From assembly GCA_910577365.1 (NCBI GenBank), contig CAJTMU010000078.1, forward strand, positions 1 to 10,635: a stretch of 10,635 nucleotides of DNA, in the 5' to 3' direction. Below are positions 1-6,438 of this stretch, one piece after another. Below the pieces are notes generated by a model, which had not been told where the DNA came from, did no database searches, and worked only from the letters and a program-made list of their open reading frames with translations. Each line of letters starts with the position of its first letter. The first letter of the stretch is position 1. This DNA comes from an uncultured Oscillospiraceae bacterium (GTDB lineage Bacteria > Bacillota > Clostridia > Oscillospirales > Ruminococcaceae). A program made the translations under genes and the position numbers.

Positions 1-1525
1 GACCGTACTGACCTGAACCGCCCGACTGACGCTTGTACTTCATATCAACGTCGGCGTTGCCAGTAATGGTCTCCTTATAGGCAACCTGCGGAGCGCCAAC
101 GTTTGCTTCAACCTTGAATTCACGCAGAAGTCTGTCTACGATAATCTCCAGGTGAAGCTCGCCCATACCTGCGATAATGGTCTGACCCGTTTCCGAATTG
201 GTCCAGGTCTTAAAGGTGGGGTCTTCCTCCGCGAGCTTCGCGAGAGCAATTGCCATCTTTTCCTGACCTGCCTTGGTCTTAGGCTCGATAGCCAGATCGA
301 TAACCGGCTCGGGGAACTCCATAGACTCAAGGATAATGGGGTGATTTTCGTCGCACAGCGTGTCGCCGGTGGTGGTGTACTTTGTACCTACTACCGCCGC
401 AATATCGCCGCAGGGGCAGGCGTCTATATCCTGCCTGTGGTTGGAATGCATCTGTAAGATACGTCCCATGCGCTCGTTCTTATCCTTTGTGGAGTTAAGA
501 ACAGAGGTGCCCGCGTCAACATAGCCCGAATAAACTCTGAAGAAGCAGAGCTTTCCTACGAACGGGTCTGTCGCTATCTTGAACGCAAGAGCCGAGAACG
601 GCTGATCGTCGCCCGCGCGGCGCTCTTCCTCCTCGCCAGTTTCGGGGTTTGTACCCTTAATGGACGGGATATCCAGCGGAGACGGCATATAGTCAACGAC
701 CGCGTCCAGCAGCTTCTGAACGCCCTTATTTCTGTAAGAAGTACCGCAGATAACGGGAACGAACTTGTTTTCAATCGTACCCTTTCTGATAGCCTTCTTT
801 ATCTCTTCAACGGTGAAGTCTGCGCCCTCGTTTTCGAGATATCTCTCCATAAGGTCGTCGTCCATTTCCGCGACAGCCTCTAGAAGATTAGCTCTGTACT
901 CCTCCGCCTTTTCTTTCATATCCGCGGGGATCTCCTCAACACGCATGTCCTTGCCGAGGTCATCGTAGTAAACGTCAGCGTTCATCTCAACCAGGTCGAT
1001 AATGCCCTTGAAGTCCGACTCAGCGCCGATGGGGAGCTGTATCGGAACAGCATTACACTTCAATCTGTCGTGCATCATATCCACTACGTTATAAAAGTTA
1101 GCGCCCATAATATCCATCTTATTTACATAAGCCATTCTGGGCACATGATAGTTGTCCGCCTGACGCCAGACTGTTTCAGACTGCGGCTCAACGCCGCCCT
1201 TTGCGCAGAATACCGTAACAGAGCCGTCAAGCACTCTCAGCGAACGCTGAACCTCAACGGTGAAGTCAACGTGTCCGGGAGTATCGATAATATTGATTCT
1301 ATGGTCTTTCCAGAACGCGGTAGTAGCGGCAGAGGTAATAGTGATACCTCTCTCCTTCTCCTGATCCATCCAGTCCATCGTGGAAGCGCCGTCGTGGGTC
1401 TCGCCTATCTTGTAGTTGACACCCGTATAGAACAAAATGCGCTCCGTGGTGGTGGTTTTACCCGCGTCGATATGAGCCATGATACCAATATTACGAGTCA
1501 TTTCAAGAGTTACGTCTCTTTTCAT
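1..1525 (-). CDS. fusA: Elongation factor G, N-terminal 508 residues (runs off the window)
   Basis: EF-G is the ribosomal GTPase that drives translocation of tRNA and mRNA and, with RRF, splits post-termination ribosomes. The frame opens at an ATG preceded by ACGGAGG with 5 nt spacing and has no stop before the left edge; full-length EF-G is about 690-705 residues, so roughly the last quarter (rest of domain IV and V) is missing. Visible motifs: P-loop AHIDAGKT (17-24), switch I RGITITSA (59-66), DTPGH (81-85) with catalytic His85, NKMD (135-138), and a G5 region reading CGTSY (260-264), where many EF-Gs have GSA. Domain II contains TTGDTLCD, domain III GMGELHLEIIVDR, and domain IV begins near VAYKETI and QSGGSGQYG at the edge. 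Two cysteines sit in an unusual CPCGD (370-374). It lies 33 nt after rpsG, so the two are very probably co-transcribed. Because the frame is open at the edge it is a partial gene here, with no sign of being broken. Confidence 0.98.
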   Translation of the reverse strand, partial: MKRDVTLEMTRNIGIMAHIDAGKTTTTERILFYTGVNYKIGETHDGASTMDWMDQEKERGITITSAATTAFWKDHRINIIDTPGHVDFTVEVQRSLRVLDGSVTVFCAKGGVEPQSETVWRQADNYHVPRMAYVNKMDIMGANFYNVVDMMHDRLKCNAVPIQLPIGAESDFKGIIDLVEMNADVYYDDLGKDMRVEEIPADMKEKAEEYRANLLEAVAEMDDDLMERYLENEGADFTVEEIKKAIRKGTIENKFVPVICGTSYRNKGVQKLLDAVVDYMPSPLDIPSIKGTNPETGEEEERRAGDDQPFSALAFKIATDPFVGKLCFFRVYSGYVDAGTSVLNSTKDKNERMGRILQMHSNHRQDIDACPCGDIAAVVGTKYTTTGDTLCDENHPIILESMEFPEPVIDLAIEPKTKAGQEKMAIALAKLAEEDPTFKTWTNSETGQTIIAGMGELHLEIIVDRLLREFKVEANVGAPQVAYKETITGNADVDMKYKRQSGGSGQYG

Positions 1526-1558
1526 AAATTCCTCCGTAAACTAATGTGATAGCTCTTA

Positions 1559-2029
1559 TTACCACTTGTAATGTGCGAATGCCTTGTTTGCTTCCGCCAT
1601 CTTGTGCGTATCGTCGCGCTTCTTGCAAGCGCCGCCCTGATTGTTCAGAGCGTCGATTATCTCGTTAGCCAGTCTTTCCTTCATTGTCTTTTCGCTGCGC
1701 AGACGGCTATATTTGGTTATCCACCTCAAGCCGAGTGTGCGGCGTCTATCAGGGCGAACCTCCATAGGAACCTGGTAGGTCGCGCCGCCTACACGGCGAG
1801 CCTTTACCTCGAGCTGGGGCATAATGTTCTCCATTGCCTCCTCGAAAGCCTCGAGAGCCTCTTTGCCGGTCTTTTCGGCAACTATCTCGAATGCGCCGTA
1901 TACGATTTTCTGGGCTACGCCCTTCTTTCCGTCAAGCATAACGTTATTGATGAGTCTTGTCACCAGCTCCGAACCGTACAGCGGATCGGGCAGAACCTCA
2001 CGCTTGGGAACATTACCTCTTCTTGGCAC
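1559..2029 (-). CDS. rpsG: 30S ribosomal protein S7, 156 aa
   Basis: S7 nucleates assembly of the 30S head by binding the 3' domain of 16S rRNA and lies near the E site. The sequence shows the conserved N-terminus MPRRGNVPKREVLPDP (first codon GTG), the core RLINNVMLDGKKG (25-37), the beta-hairpin LEVKARRVGGATYQVP (73-88) and the C-terminal HKMAEANKAFAHYKW. I chose GTG at 2027-2029 over an in-frame ATG 18 nt upstream (2045-2047). From GTG the protein is 156 residues, the usual S7 length, and starts exactly at the family's PRRG. The ribosome binding site AGGAGG (2038-2043) lies 8 nt before GTG but downstream of the ATG, so it cannot serve the ATG. It follows rpsL after 128 nt and precedes fusA by 33 nt. 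In E. coli S7 represses its own operon; whether it does here is unknown. Confidence 0.97.
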   Translation of the reverse strand: MPRRGNVPKREVLPDPLYGSELVTRLINNVMLDGKKGVAQKIVYGAFEIVAEKTGKEALEAFEEAMENIMPQLEVKARRVGGATYQVPMEVRPDRRRTLGLRWITKYSRLRSEKTMKERLANEIIDALNNQGGACKKRDDTHKMAEANKAFAHYKW

Positions 2030-2037
2030 TTTACTTC

Positions 2038-2043
2038 CCTCCT
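2038..2043 (-). promoter_or_regulatory. Ribosome binding site that fixes the rpsG start
   Basis: AGGAGG on the minus strand, 8 nt upstream of GTG 2029. It lies inside the extended reading frame that would begin at ATG 2047, which therefore has no Shine-Dalgarno sequence of its own at a workable distance. This supports the GTG start. Confidence 0.9.
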
Positions 2044-2095
2044 TCATAAAAAATGAAAATCATAGGTACTCGAAAGCTCCTGCTCCCGCCGTCCG

Positions 2096-2138
2096 AAAAA
2101 AGGCAGTTTCCATATTATAAATACAAAATAATGCCCTT
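2096..2138 (-). promoter_or_regulatory. Weak attenuator-like hairpin in the rpsL-rpsG spacer
   Basis: In minus-strand RNA AAGGGCA (2138-2132) can pair with UGCCUUU (2105-2099), seven pairs including one G-U, and the 3' arm merges into a run of six U (2101-2096). An inner AUUAU/AUAAU stem could stack inside the 26-nt loop. The outer stem is short and the loop AU-rich, so this would be a leaky terminator or processing site at best. It overlaps the candidate promoter at 2143-2114, so the two readings compete. In E. coli this spacer is where S7 exerts translational feedback; I cannot show that this fold mimics an S7 site. Confidence 0.25.
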
Positions 2139-2143
2139 GTCTG
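2114..2143 (-). promoter_or_regulatory. Candidate internal sigma-A promoter before rpsG-fusA
   Basis: The -10 box is a perfect TATAAT (2119-2114). Eighteen bases upstream lies CAGACA (2143-2138), which matches the -35 consensus TTGACA at four of six positions. It is placed to add transcription of rpsG and fusA independently of rpsL. The spacer is AT-rich, so a chance TATAAT is quite possible. Confidence 0.35.
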
Positions 2144-2157
2144 ACAGCATAGGTCAG
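2141..2157 (-). repeat. Short inverted repeat right after the rpsL stop codon
   Basis: CTGAC and GTCAG (5 bp each, 7-nt loop) begin at the first base after the rpsL stop. The stem is too short and lacks a U-run, so it is not a terminator. It overlaps the -35 box of the candidate rpsG promoter and could act as a small RNA hairpin or be chance. Confidence 0.3.
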
Positions 2158-2583
2158 TTACGCTTTCTTGCCCGCCTTCGGACGCTTAGCTCCATACTTA
2201 GAACGTCCCTGCATTCTCTTGTCAACACCCTGTGCGTCGAGAGTACCGCGAACGATATGGTAACGCACACCGGGGAGATCCTTTACACGTCCGCCGCGGA
2301 TAAGAACGACCGAGTGCTCCTGCAGTTTGTGTCCGATACCGGGAATATAAGCGGTAACCTCATAACCGTTGGAGATCTTGACTCTGGCAACCTTTCTCAT
2401 AGCGGAGTTAGGCTTCTTGGGAGTCTGAGTTCTTACGGCGGTGCACACGCCGCGCTTCTGGGGGGAGTGCTGATCTATCTGCTGCTTGCGCAGAGTGTTC
2501 ATACCCTTCTGAAGCGCAGGTGCCTTGGATTTCTTCTCGGAAACCTGACGACCCTTGCGGACCAGCTGATTAAACGTAGGCAT
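2158..2583 (-). CDS. rpsL: 30S ribosomal protein S12, 141 aa
   Basis: S12 sits at the decoding centre on the subunit interface and influences accuracy; it is the streptomycin target protein. The start MPTFNQLVRKGR is typical of Gram-positives, and GGAGGTG (2589-2595) lies just before ATG 2583. Compared with the 124-residue E. coli protein there is an extra segment around residues 25-38, as in B. subtilis S12. The two conserved loops are intact: TPKKPNSA (54-61) and GGRVKDLPGVRYH (97-109). The lysines corresponding to E. coli K43 and K88 are K56 and K101, so the common streptomycin-resistance changes are absent. D102 is the residue that RimO methylthiolates in E. coli. Residue 86, in GIGHKLQEHS, is Lys where Asn is usual. 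The gene has its own promoter and a structured leader upstream and starts the str cluster rpsL-rpsG-fusA. Confidence 0.98.
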   Translation of the reverse strand: MPTFNQLVRKGRQVSEKKSKAPALQKGMNTLRKQQIDQHSPQKRGVCTAVRTQTPKKPNSAMRKVARVKISNGYEVTAYIPGIGHKLQEHSVVLIRGGRVKDLPGVRYHIVRGTLDAQGVDKRMQGRSKYGAKRPKAGKKA

Positions 2584-2625
2584 TATTTCACCTCCAAAAA
2601 ATGTTTTTTATGCAAGAAGCTGCAC

Positions 2626-2674
2626 AAATTTGTTAATTGTGACAATGAGTATTATTACCACAACTAACAAATTT
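2626..2674 (-). promoter_or_regulatory. Long hairpin in the rpsL 5' leader
   Basis: Two 17-nt arms (2674-2658 and 2642-2626) form a stem of 15 Watson-Crick pairs and two G-U pairs around a 15-nt loop in minus-strand RNA. On the plus strand the same two positions would be A-C mismatches, which favours function as rpsL leader RNA. The predicted transcript start near 2693 puts the 5' arm about 19 nt into the RNA. There is no U-run after the stem, so it is not a simple terminator. It ends 42 nt before the start codon and leaves the ribosome binding site free. Possible roles are transcript stabilisation or a protein-binding site, perhaps for autoregulation by S12 or S7; it matches no leader family I can name. 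Confidence 0.65.
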
Positions 2675-2699
2675 ATCACATCTACTCACACATTCGTAT

Positions 2700-2728
2700 A
2701 TTTTAATATAAAAGGCGGCGTTTGTCAA
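2700..2728 (-). promoter_or_regulatory. Sigma-A promoter for rpsL-rpsG-fusA
   Basis: A perfect -35 box TTGACA (2728-2723), a 17-bp spacer and a -10 box TAAAAT (2705-2700, five of six). The expected start is near 2693, giving a leader of about 110 nt. The -35 box lies in the 3' arm of the terminator hairpin that follows rpoC, so termination of rpoBC and initiation of the str genes share the same DNA. Confidence 0.75.
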
Positions 2729-2761
2729 GGGCTTTTCCCATTTTTTGTGACAAACACCGCC
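2706..2761 (-). terminator. Intrinsic terminator downstream of rpoC
   Basis: In minus-strand RNA GGCGGUGUUUGUCA (2761-2748) pairs with UGACAAACGCCGCC (2727-2714): 14 pairs with one G-U. The 20-nt loop contains a smaller GGG/CCC stem. The RNA then reads UUUUAUAU. It lies about 60 nt after the rpoC stop, and no gene lies between. The other strand also runs into a T-rich stretch, but has no gene to terminate. Read-through is likely to be partial. Confidence 0.8.
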
Positions 2762-2787
2762 ATTTATTTTATTTGCACCGCGCTTTT

Positions 2788-2808
2788 TGTGCATTTTAAC
2801 AATGCACA
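2788..2808 (-). repeat. Small hairpin between the rpoC stop and the terminator
   Basis: TGTGCATT and AATGCACA form a perfect 8-bp stem with a 5-nt loop, 17 bases after the rpoC stop codon. The RNA continues with A residues, so it is not itself a terminator. CCGC and GCGG on either side could add an outer stem. It may protect the 3' end of rpoBC mRNA from exonucleases. Confidence 0.45.
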
Positions 2809-2824
2809 CTGCGGCATTTTTATT

Positions 2825-5800
2825 TTAGGAAACACCCTCCGTAGGTTCTTCAGGCTCGTTCTCATCTGCAGCAGCGGCTTCGGCAGCGGCTCTCTCCGCC
2901 TCTTGACGCACCTTAAGACCCGTTCCCGCGGGAATCAGCTTGCCTATAATAACGTTCTCCTTAAGACCCGTGAGCGGATCTACCTTGCCTCTTATCGCGG
3001 CTTCGGTAAGCACTCTCGTTGTCTCCTGGAAAGATGCCGCGGACATGAAGCTGTCCGTTGCCAGAGAAGCCTTGGTGATACCCAGCAGAACCGGCTCACA
3101 GGTGGGCAGCGTAAGCTGTTCACCCTCCTCTATGCGCACTTTCAGCTTGTCGCAGATATCAGTAAATTCGGTCTTGCCGACAACTGAACCTGCCAACAGG
3201 AAGCTGTCACCCGGCTCCACTATCCTTACCTTGCGCATCATCTGGCGAACGATTACCTCTATATGCTTGTCGTTGATATCAACACCTTGCAGACGGTAAA
3301 CTTTCTGAACCTCAGAAATAATATAGTTCTGCACCGCTTTCTCGCCCTTTACCGCAAGTACATCGGGCGGATTTATAGAGCCTTCTGTAAGCGGGTCGCC
3401 CGCCTGAACAAAGTCTCCGTCAAACACTTTCGGGCGATATCCGAAAGGCACGGCGTACTGCTCTTCTGTTCCGTCCTCCGCGGTGATTATCGCGTGACGC
3501 GTCTTCTTTATCTCCTCATAGCGAACCGTTCCCGAAATTCTGGTAATGATAGCCATATTCTTCGGATGACGGCTTTCAAAAAGCTCTTCAACGCGCGGCA
3601 GACCCTGCGTGATATCCTCCGCCGAAGCGATACCGCCCGTGTGGAAGGTTCTCATGGTAAGCTGCGTACCCGGCTCGCCTATCGACTGCGCCGCAATAAT
3701 TCCAACAGCCTCGCCCTTGCTGATAAGCTGACCGTTGGCAAGCGACGCGCCGTAGCACTTCGCGCAAACGCCGTTTTTCAGCTCACAGGTGAGCACCGAG
3801 CGCACTTTGACATTCTCAACGCCGGTTTTAACAATGCGAGCAGCGTCGTCGTCATTAAGGAGCTTATCTCTTGAAATCGAGAAAGATCCGTCAGGAGCGG
3901 TGAAATCCTCCGCAAGGTAGCGTCCCACAAGGCGCTCCGCCAGCTTTTCAACCAGCTCGTTGCCCTCGCGTATCTCATAGACCTCTATTCCGTTGGTCGT
4001 TCCGCAGTCCTCGTCACGGATAATGACCTCCTGCGAAACATCTACCAGACGTCTTGTAAGGTAACCTGAGTCGGCGGTACGAAGCGCCGTATCCGCCAAA
4101 CCCTTACGTGCACCGCGGGAAGAAATGAAATACTCCAGAACGTTCAGACCCTCGCGGTAATTCGCTCTGATGGGCATTTCAATGGTAGCGCCCGAGGTAT
4201 TAGCGATAAGTCCGCGCATACCTGCAAGCTGTCTTATTTGAGCCTTGGAACCACGGGCGCCCGAATCCGCCATCATGAAGATGTTGTTGTAGGGGTCGAG
4301 GTTCTCCGTCAGCGCTGCGGCAACGTCCTCCGTCGCCTTGTTCCAGATGTTGATGAAGCTCTCCTTGCGCTCGGTGTCTGAGATGAAGCCGCGGCTGAAC
4401 TGCTTGTTTATCTTCGCGATGCTCGCATCGGCAGCCGCCAGTATCTCCGCTTTCTGCGGCGGTATCTCCGCGTCACTTACCGCAACGGTGATGCCCGAAC
4501 GAGTAGAGTATCTGTAACCCATCGCCTTGATCTTATCCAGCACCTGAGCAGTGGTCGCCGTGCCGTGTATTTTAAGACAGCGGTCTATTATCTGACCCAG
4601 CTCACTCTTGCGCACCTTGAAGCCTATTTCGTAATCAAGCTGATGGTCGGGATCGTTTCTGTCCACAAATCCCAGATCCTGCGGGATATGCTCGTTATAA
4701 ATGATTCTTCCGACGGTGGTGGGAACTATTCTTGATATCTTCGTGTCGCCCAGGTCCTTTGTAACTCTCACCTTGATAGCCGCATGAATGGAGATAACAT
4801 CGTCCTTGTACGCCATGAGAGCCTCGTTCGCGTCACGGAATATCTTACCCTCACCCTTTTCGCCCGACTTATCAAGCGTCAGGTAGTAAGAGCCAAGCAC
4901 CATATCCTGCGTGGGAACGGTAACGGGCTTACCGTCGGAGGGCTTGAGCAGGTTCTTTGCAGCAAGCATGAGATTTCTTGCTTCGTCCTGCGCCTCCTCG
5001 GAAAGGGGAAGATGAACTGCCATCTGGTCGCCGTCAAAGTCCGCGTTAAACGCAGTACAGCAGAGCGGGTGCAGCTTGATAGCTCTGCCCTCTACCAGAA
5101 CCGGCGAGAACGCCTGTATACCCAGACGGTGCAGCGTAGGAGCGCGGTTAAGCAGCACGGGGTGGTCTTTGATAACGCTTTCCAGCGAGTCCCATACCTT
5201 GTCGTCGGCACGCTCCACCAGCTTCTTCGCCTGCTTGATGTTGGGGGAAACTCCCTTTACCACCAGATCGTTCAGCACAAACGGCTTAAACAGCTCCAGA
5301 GCCATCTCCTTGGGCAGACCGCACTGATCCATTTTAAGGTCGGGTCCTACGACGATAACAGAACGTCCTGAATAATCGACGCGCTTACCCAGCAGGTTCT
5401 GACGGAAACGTCCCTGCTTGCCCTTGAGCATATCCGAAAGGGATTTCAGCGGGCGGTTGTTCGAGCCGGTATAGGCTCTGCCGTGCCTGCCGTTGTCTAT
5501 GAGAGCGTCCACAGCTTCCTGAAGCATACGTTTCTCGTTCCTTACTATAAGGTCGGGAGCGTGCTTGTCAAGCAGCACCTTAAGGCGGTTGTTTCTCATT
5601 ACCACCTTGCGGTAAAGCTCGTTAAGGTCGGAGGTCGCGTAGCGTCCTCCGTCCAGCTGTACCATAGGACGTATATCGGGCGGTATTACGGGGATAACAT
5701 CGAGTATCATCCACTCGGGGCGGTTGCCGGAGGTTCTGAACGCCTCGATGGCGTCAAGTCTTCTCAGCAGCTTAACCTGCTTCTGACCTGCGGGAGTACC

Positions 5801-6394
5801 CGCAAGCTCCTCTTTAAGCTCCTCTGCAAGTTTATCAAGATCTATTTCCTGAAGCAGCTCCTTAACGCTCTCCGCGCCCATTCCAGCGCGAAAGCTGTCA
5901 ATACCGTTGAACTTAGATGAGTACTGAGAATACTCCTCCTCAGTAAGCAGCTGCTTTTTTACCAGTCCCGTCTTCTCTCCCGGGTCGATAACAATATATT
6001 TTGTAAAGTAAAGTACTTCTTCAAGCTTTTTCGGGGTGAGATCCAAAACCTGCCCTATTCTCGAAGGTGTACCCTTGTAGTACCAGATGTGAGATACGGG
6101 CGCGGCAAGTTCAATGCAGCCCATGCGCTCACGCCTTACATTGCTTCTCGTTAACTCAACGCCGCACTTTTCGCAGATCTTGCCCTTAAAACGGATTCTC
6201 TTATATTTTCCGCAGTTACACTCCCAGTCCTTTTGCGGACCGAAGATTCTTTCACAGAAGAGACCGCCCTTTTCGGGCTTCTGAGTGCGGTAGTTTATTG
6301 TTTCGGCGCGCTCTACCACGCCGTGTGACCACGCTCTTATCTGTTCGGGAGATGCAAGTCCGATCTTCATCGACTCAAAAACATTAAAACCCAT
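2825..6394 (-). CDS. rpoC: DNA-directed RNA polymerase subunit beta-prime, 1189 aa
   Basis: Beta-prime forms one pincer of RNA polymerase and carries the catalytic magnesium. The N-terminal zinc ribbon has Cys59, 61, 74 and 77 (CNCGKY...CEKCGVE). The rudder and lid region is followed by RVDYSGRSVIVVGP and then the absolutely conserved NADFDGD (450-456), whose Asp452, 454 and 456 hold magnesium. A second zinc site has Cys797, 870, 877 and 880. The bridge helix region (IRQLAGMRG...NYREGLNVLEYFIS) and the trigger loop with TMRTFHTGG (His918) are intact. Length is close to the 1199 residues of B. subtilis, without the large insertion of proteobacterial beta-prime. The tail is short and Ala/Glu-rich. 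The start ATG follows GAGG with 7 nt spacing. It lies 44 nt after rpoB with no terminator between them, so the two form one transcription unit. Confidence 0.99.
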   Translation of the reverse strand: MGFNVFESMKIGLASPEQIRAWSHGVVERAETINYRTQKPEKGGLFCERIFGPQKDWECNCGKYKRIRFKGKICEKCGVELTRSNVRRERMGCIELAAPVSHIWYYKGTPSRIGQVLDLTPKKLEEVLYFTKYIVIDPGEKTGLVKKQLLTEEEYSQYSSKFNGIDSFRAGMGAESVKELLQEIDLDKLAEELKEELAGTPAGQKQVKLLRRLDAIEAFRTSGNRPEWMILDVIPVIPPDIRPMVQLDGGRYATSDLNELYRKVVMRNNRLKVLLDKHAPDLIVRNEKRMLQEAVDALIDNGRHGRAYTGSNNRPLKSLSDMLKGKQGRFRQNLLGKRVDYSGRSVIVVGPDLKMDQCGLPKEMALELFKPFVLNDLVVKGVSPNIKQAKKLVERADDKVWDSLESVIKDHPVLLNRAPTLHRLGIQAFSPVLVEGRAIKLHPLCCTAFNADFDGDQMAVHLPLSEEAQDEARNLMLAAKNLLKPSDGKPVTVPTQDMVLGSYYLTLDKSGEKGEGKIFRDANEALMAYKDDVISIHAAIKVRVTKDLGDTKISRIVPTTVGRIIYNEHIPQDLGFVDRNDPDHQLDYEIGFKVRKSELGQIIDRCLKIHGTATTAQVLDKIKAMGYRYSTRSGITVAVSDAEIPPQKAEILAAADASIAKINKQFSRGFISDTERKESFINIWNKATEDVAAALTENLDPYNNIFMMADSGARGSKAQIRQLAGMRGLIANTSGATIEMPIRANYREGLNVLEYFISSRGARKGLADTALRTADSGYLTRRLVDVSQEVIIRDEDCGTTNGIEVYEIREGNELVEKLAERLVGRYLAEDFTAPDGSFSISRDKLLNDDDAARIVKTGVENVKVRSVLTCELKNGVCAKCYGASLANGQLISKGEAVGIIAAQSIGEPGTQLTMRTFHTGGIASAEDITQGLPRVEELFESRHPKNMAIITRISGTVRYEEIKKTRHAIITAEDGTEEQYAVPFGYRPKVFDGDFVQAGDPLTEGSINPPDVLAVKGEKAVQNYIISEVQKVYRLQGVDINDKHIEVIVRQMMRKVRIVEPGDSFLLAGSVVGKTEFTDICDKLKVRIEEGEQLTLPTCEPVLLGITKASLATDSFMSAASFQETTRVLTEAAIRGKVDPLTGLKENVIIGKLIPAGTGLKVRQEAERAAAEAAAADENEPEEPTEGVS

Positions 6395-6438
6395 CTATTT
6401 ACCTCATCTCTGTATAGTCGTCCTGCCGTAAAGCACGG

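Noticed and set aside
2158..2583. Possible streptomycin resistance in S12
   Set aside because: The lysines matching E. coli K43 and K88 (here K56 and K101) and their surrounding loops are wild type.
2630..3187. A 185-codon plus-strand frame spanning the rpoC-rpsL gap
   Set aside because: Much of it is antisense to the end of rpoC and the remainder crosses the terminator, promoter and leader hairpin; no recognisable domain.
6395..6438. Short CCGT/ACGG inverted repeat between rpoB and rpoC as a terminator
   Set aside because: Only a 4-bp stem with no U-run; rpoB and rpoC are almost certainly co-transcribed.
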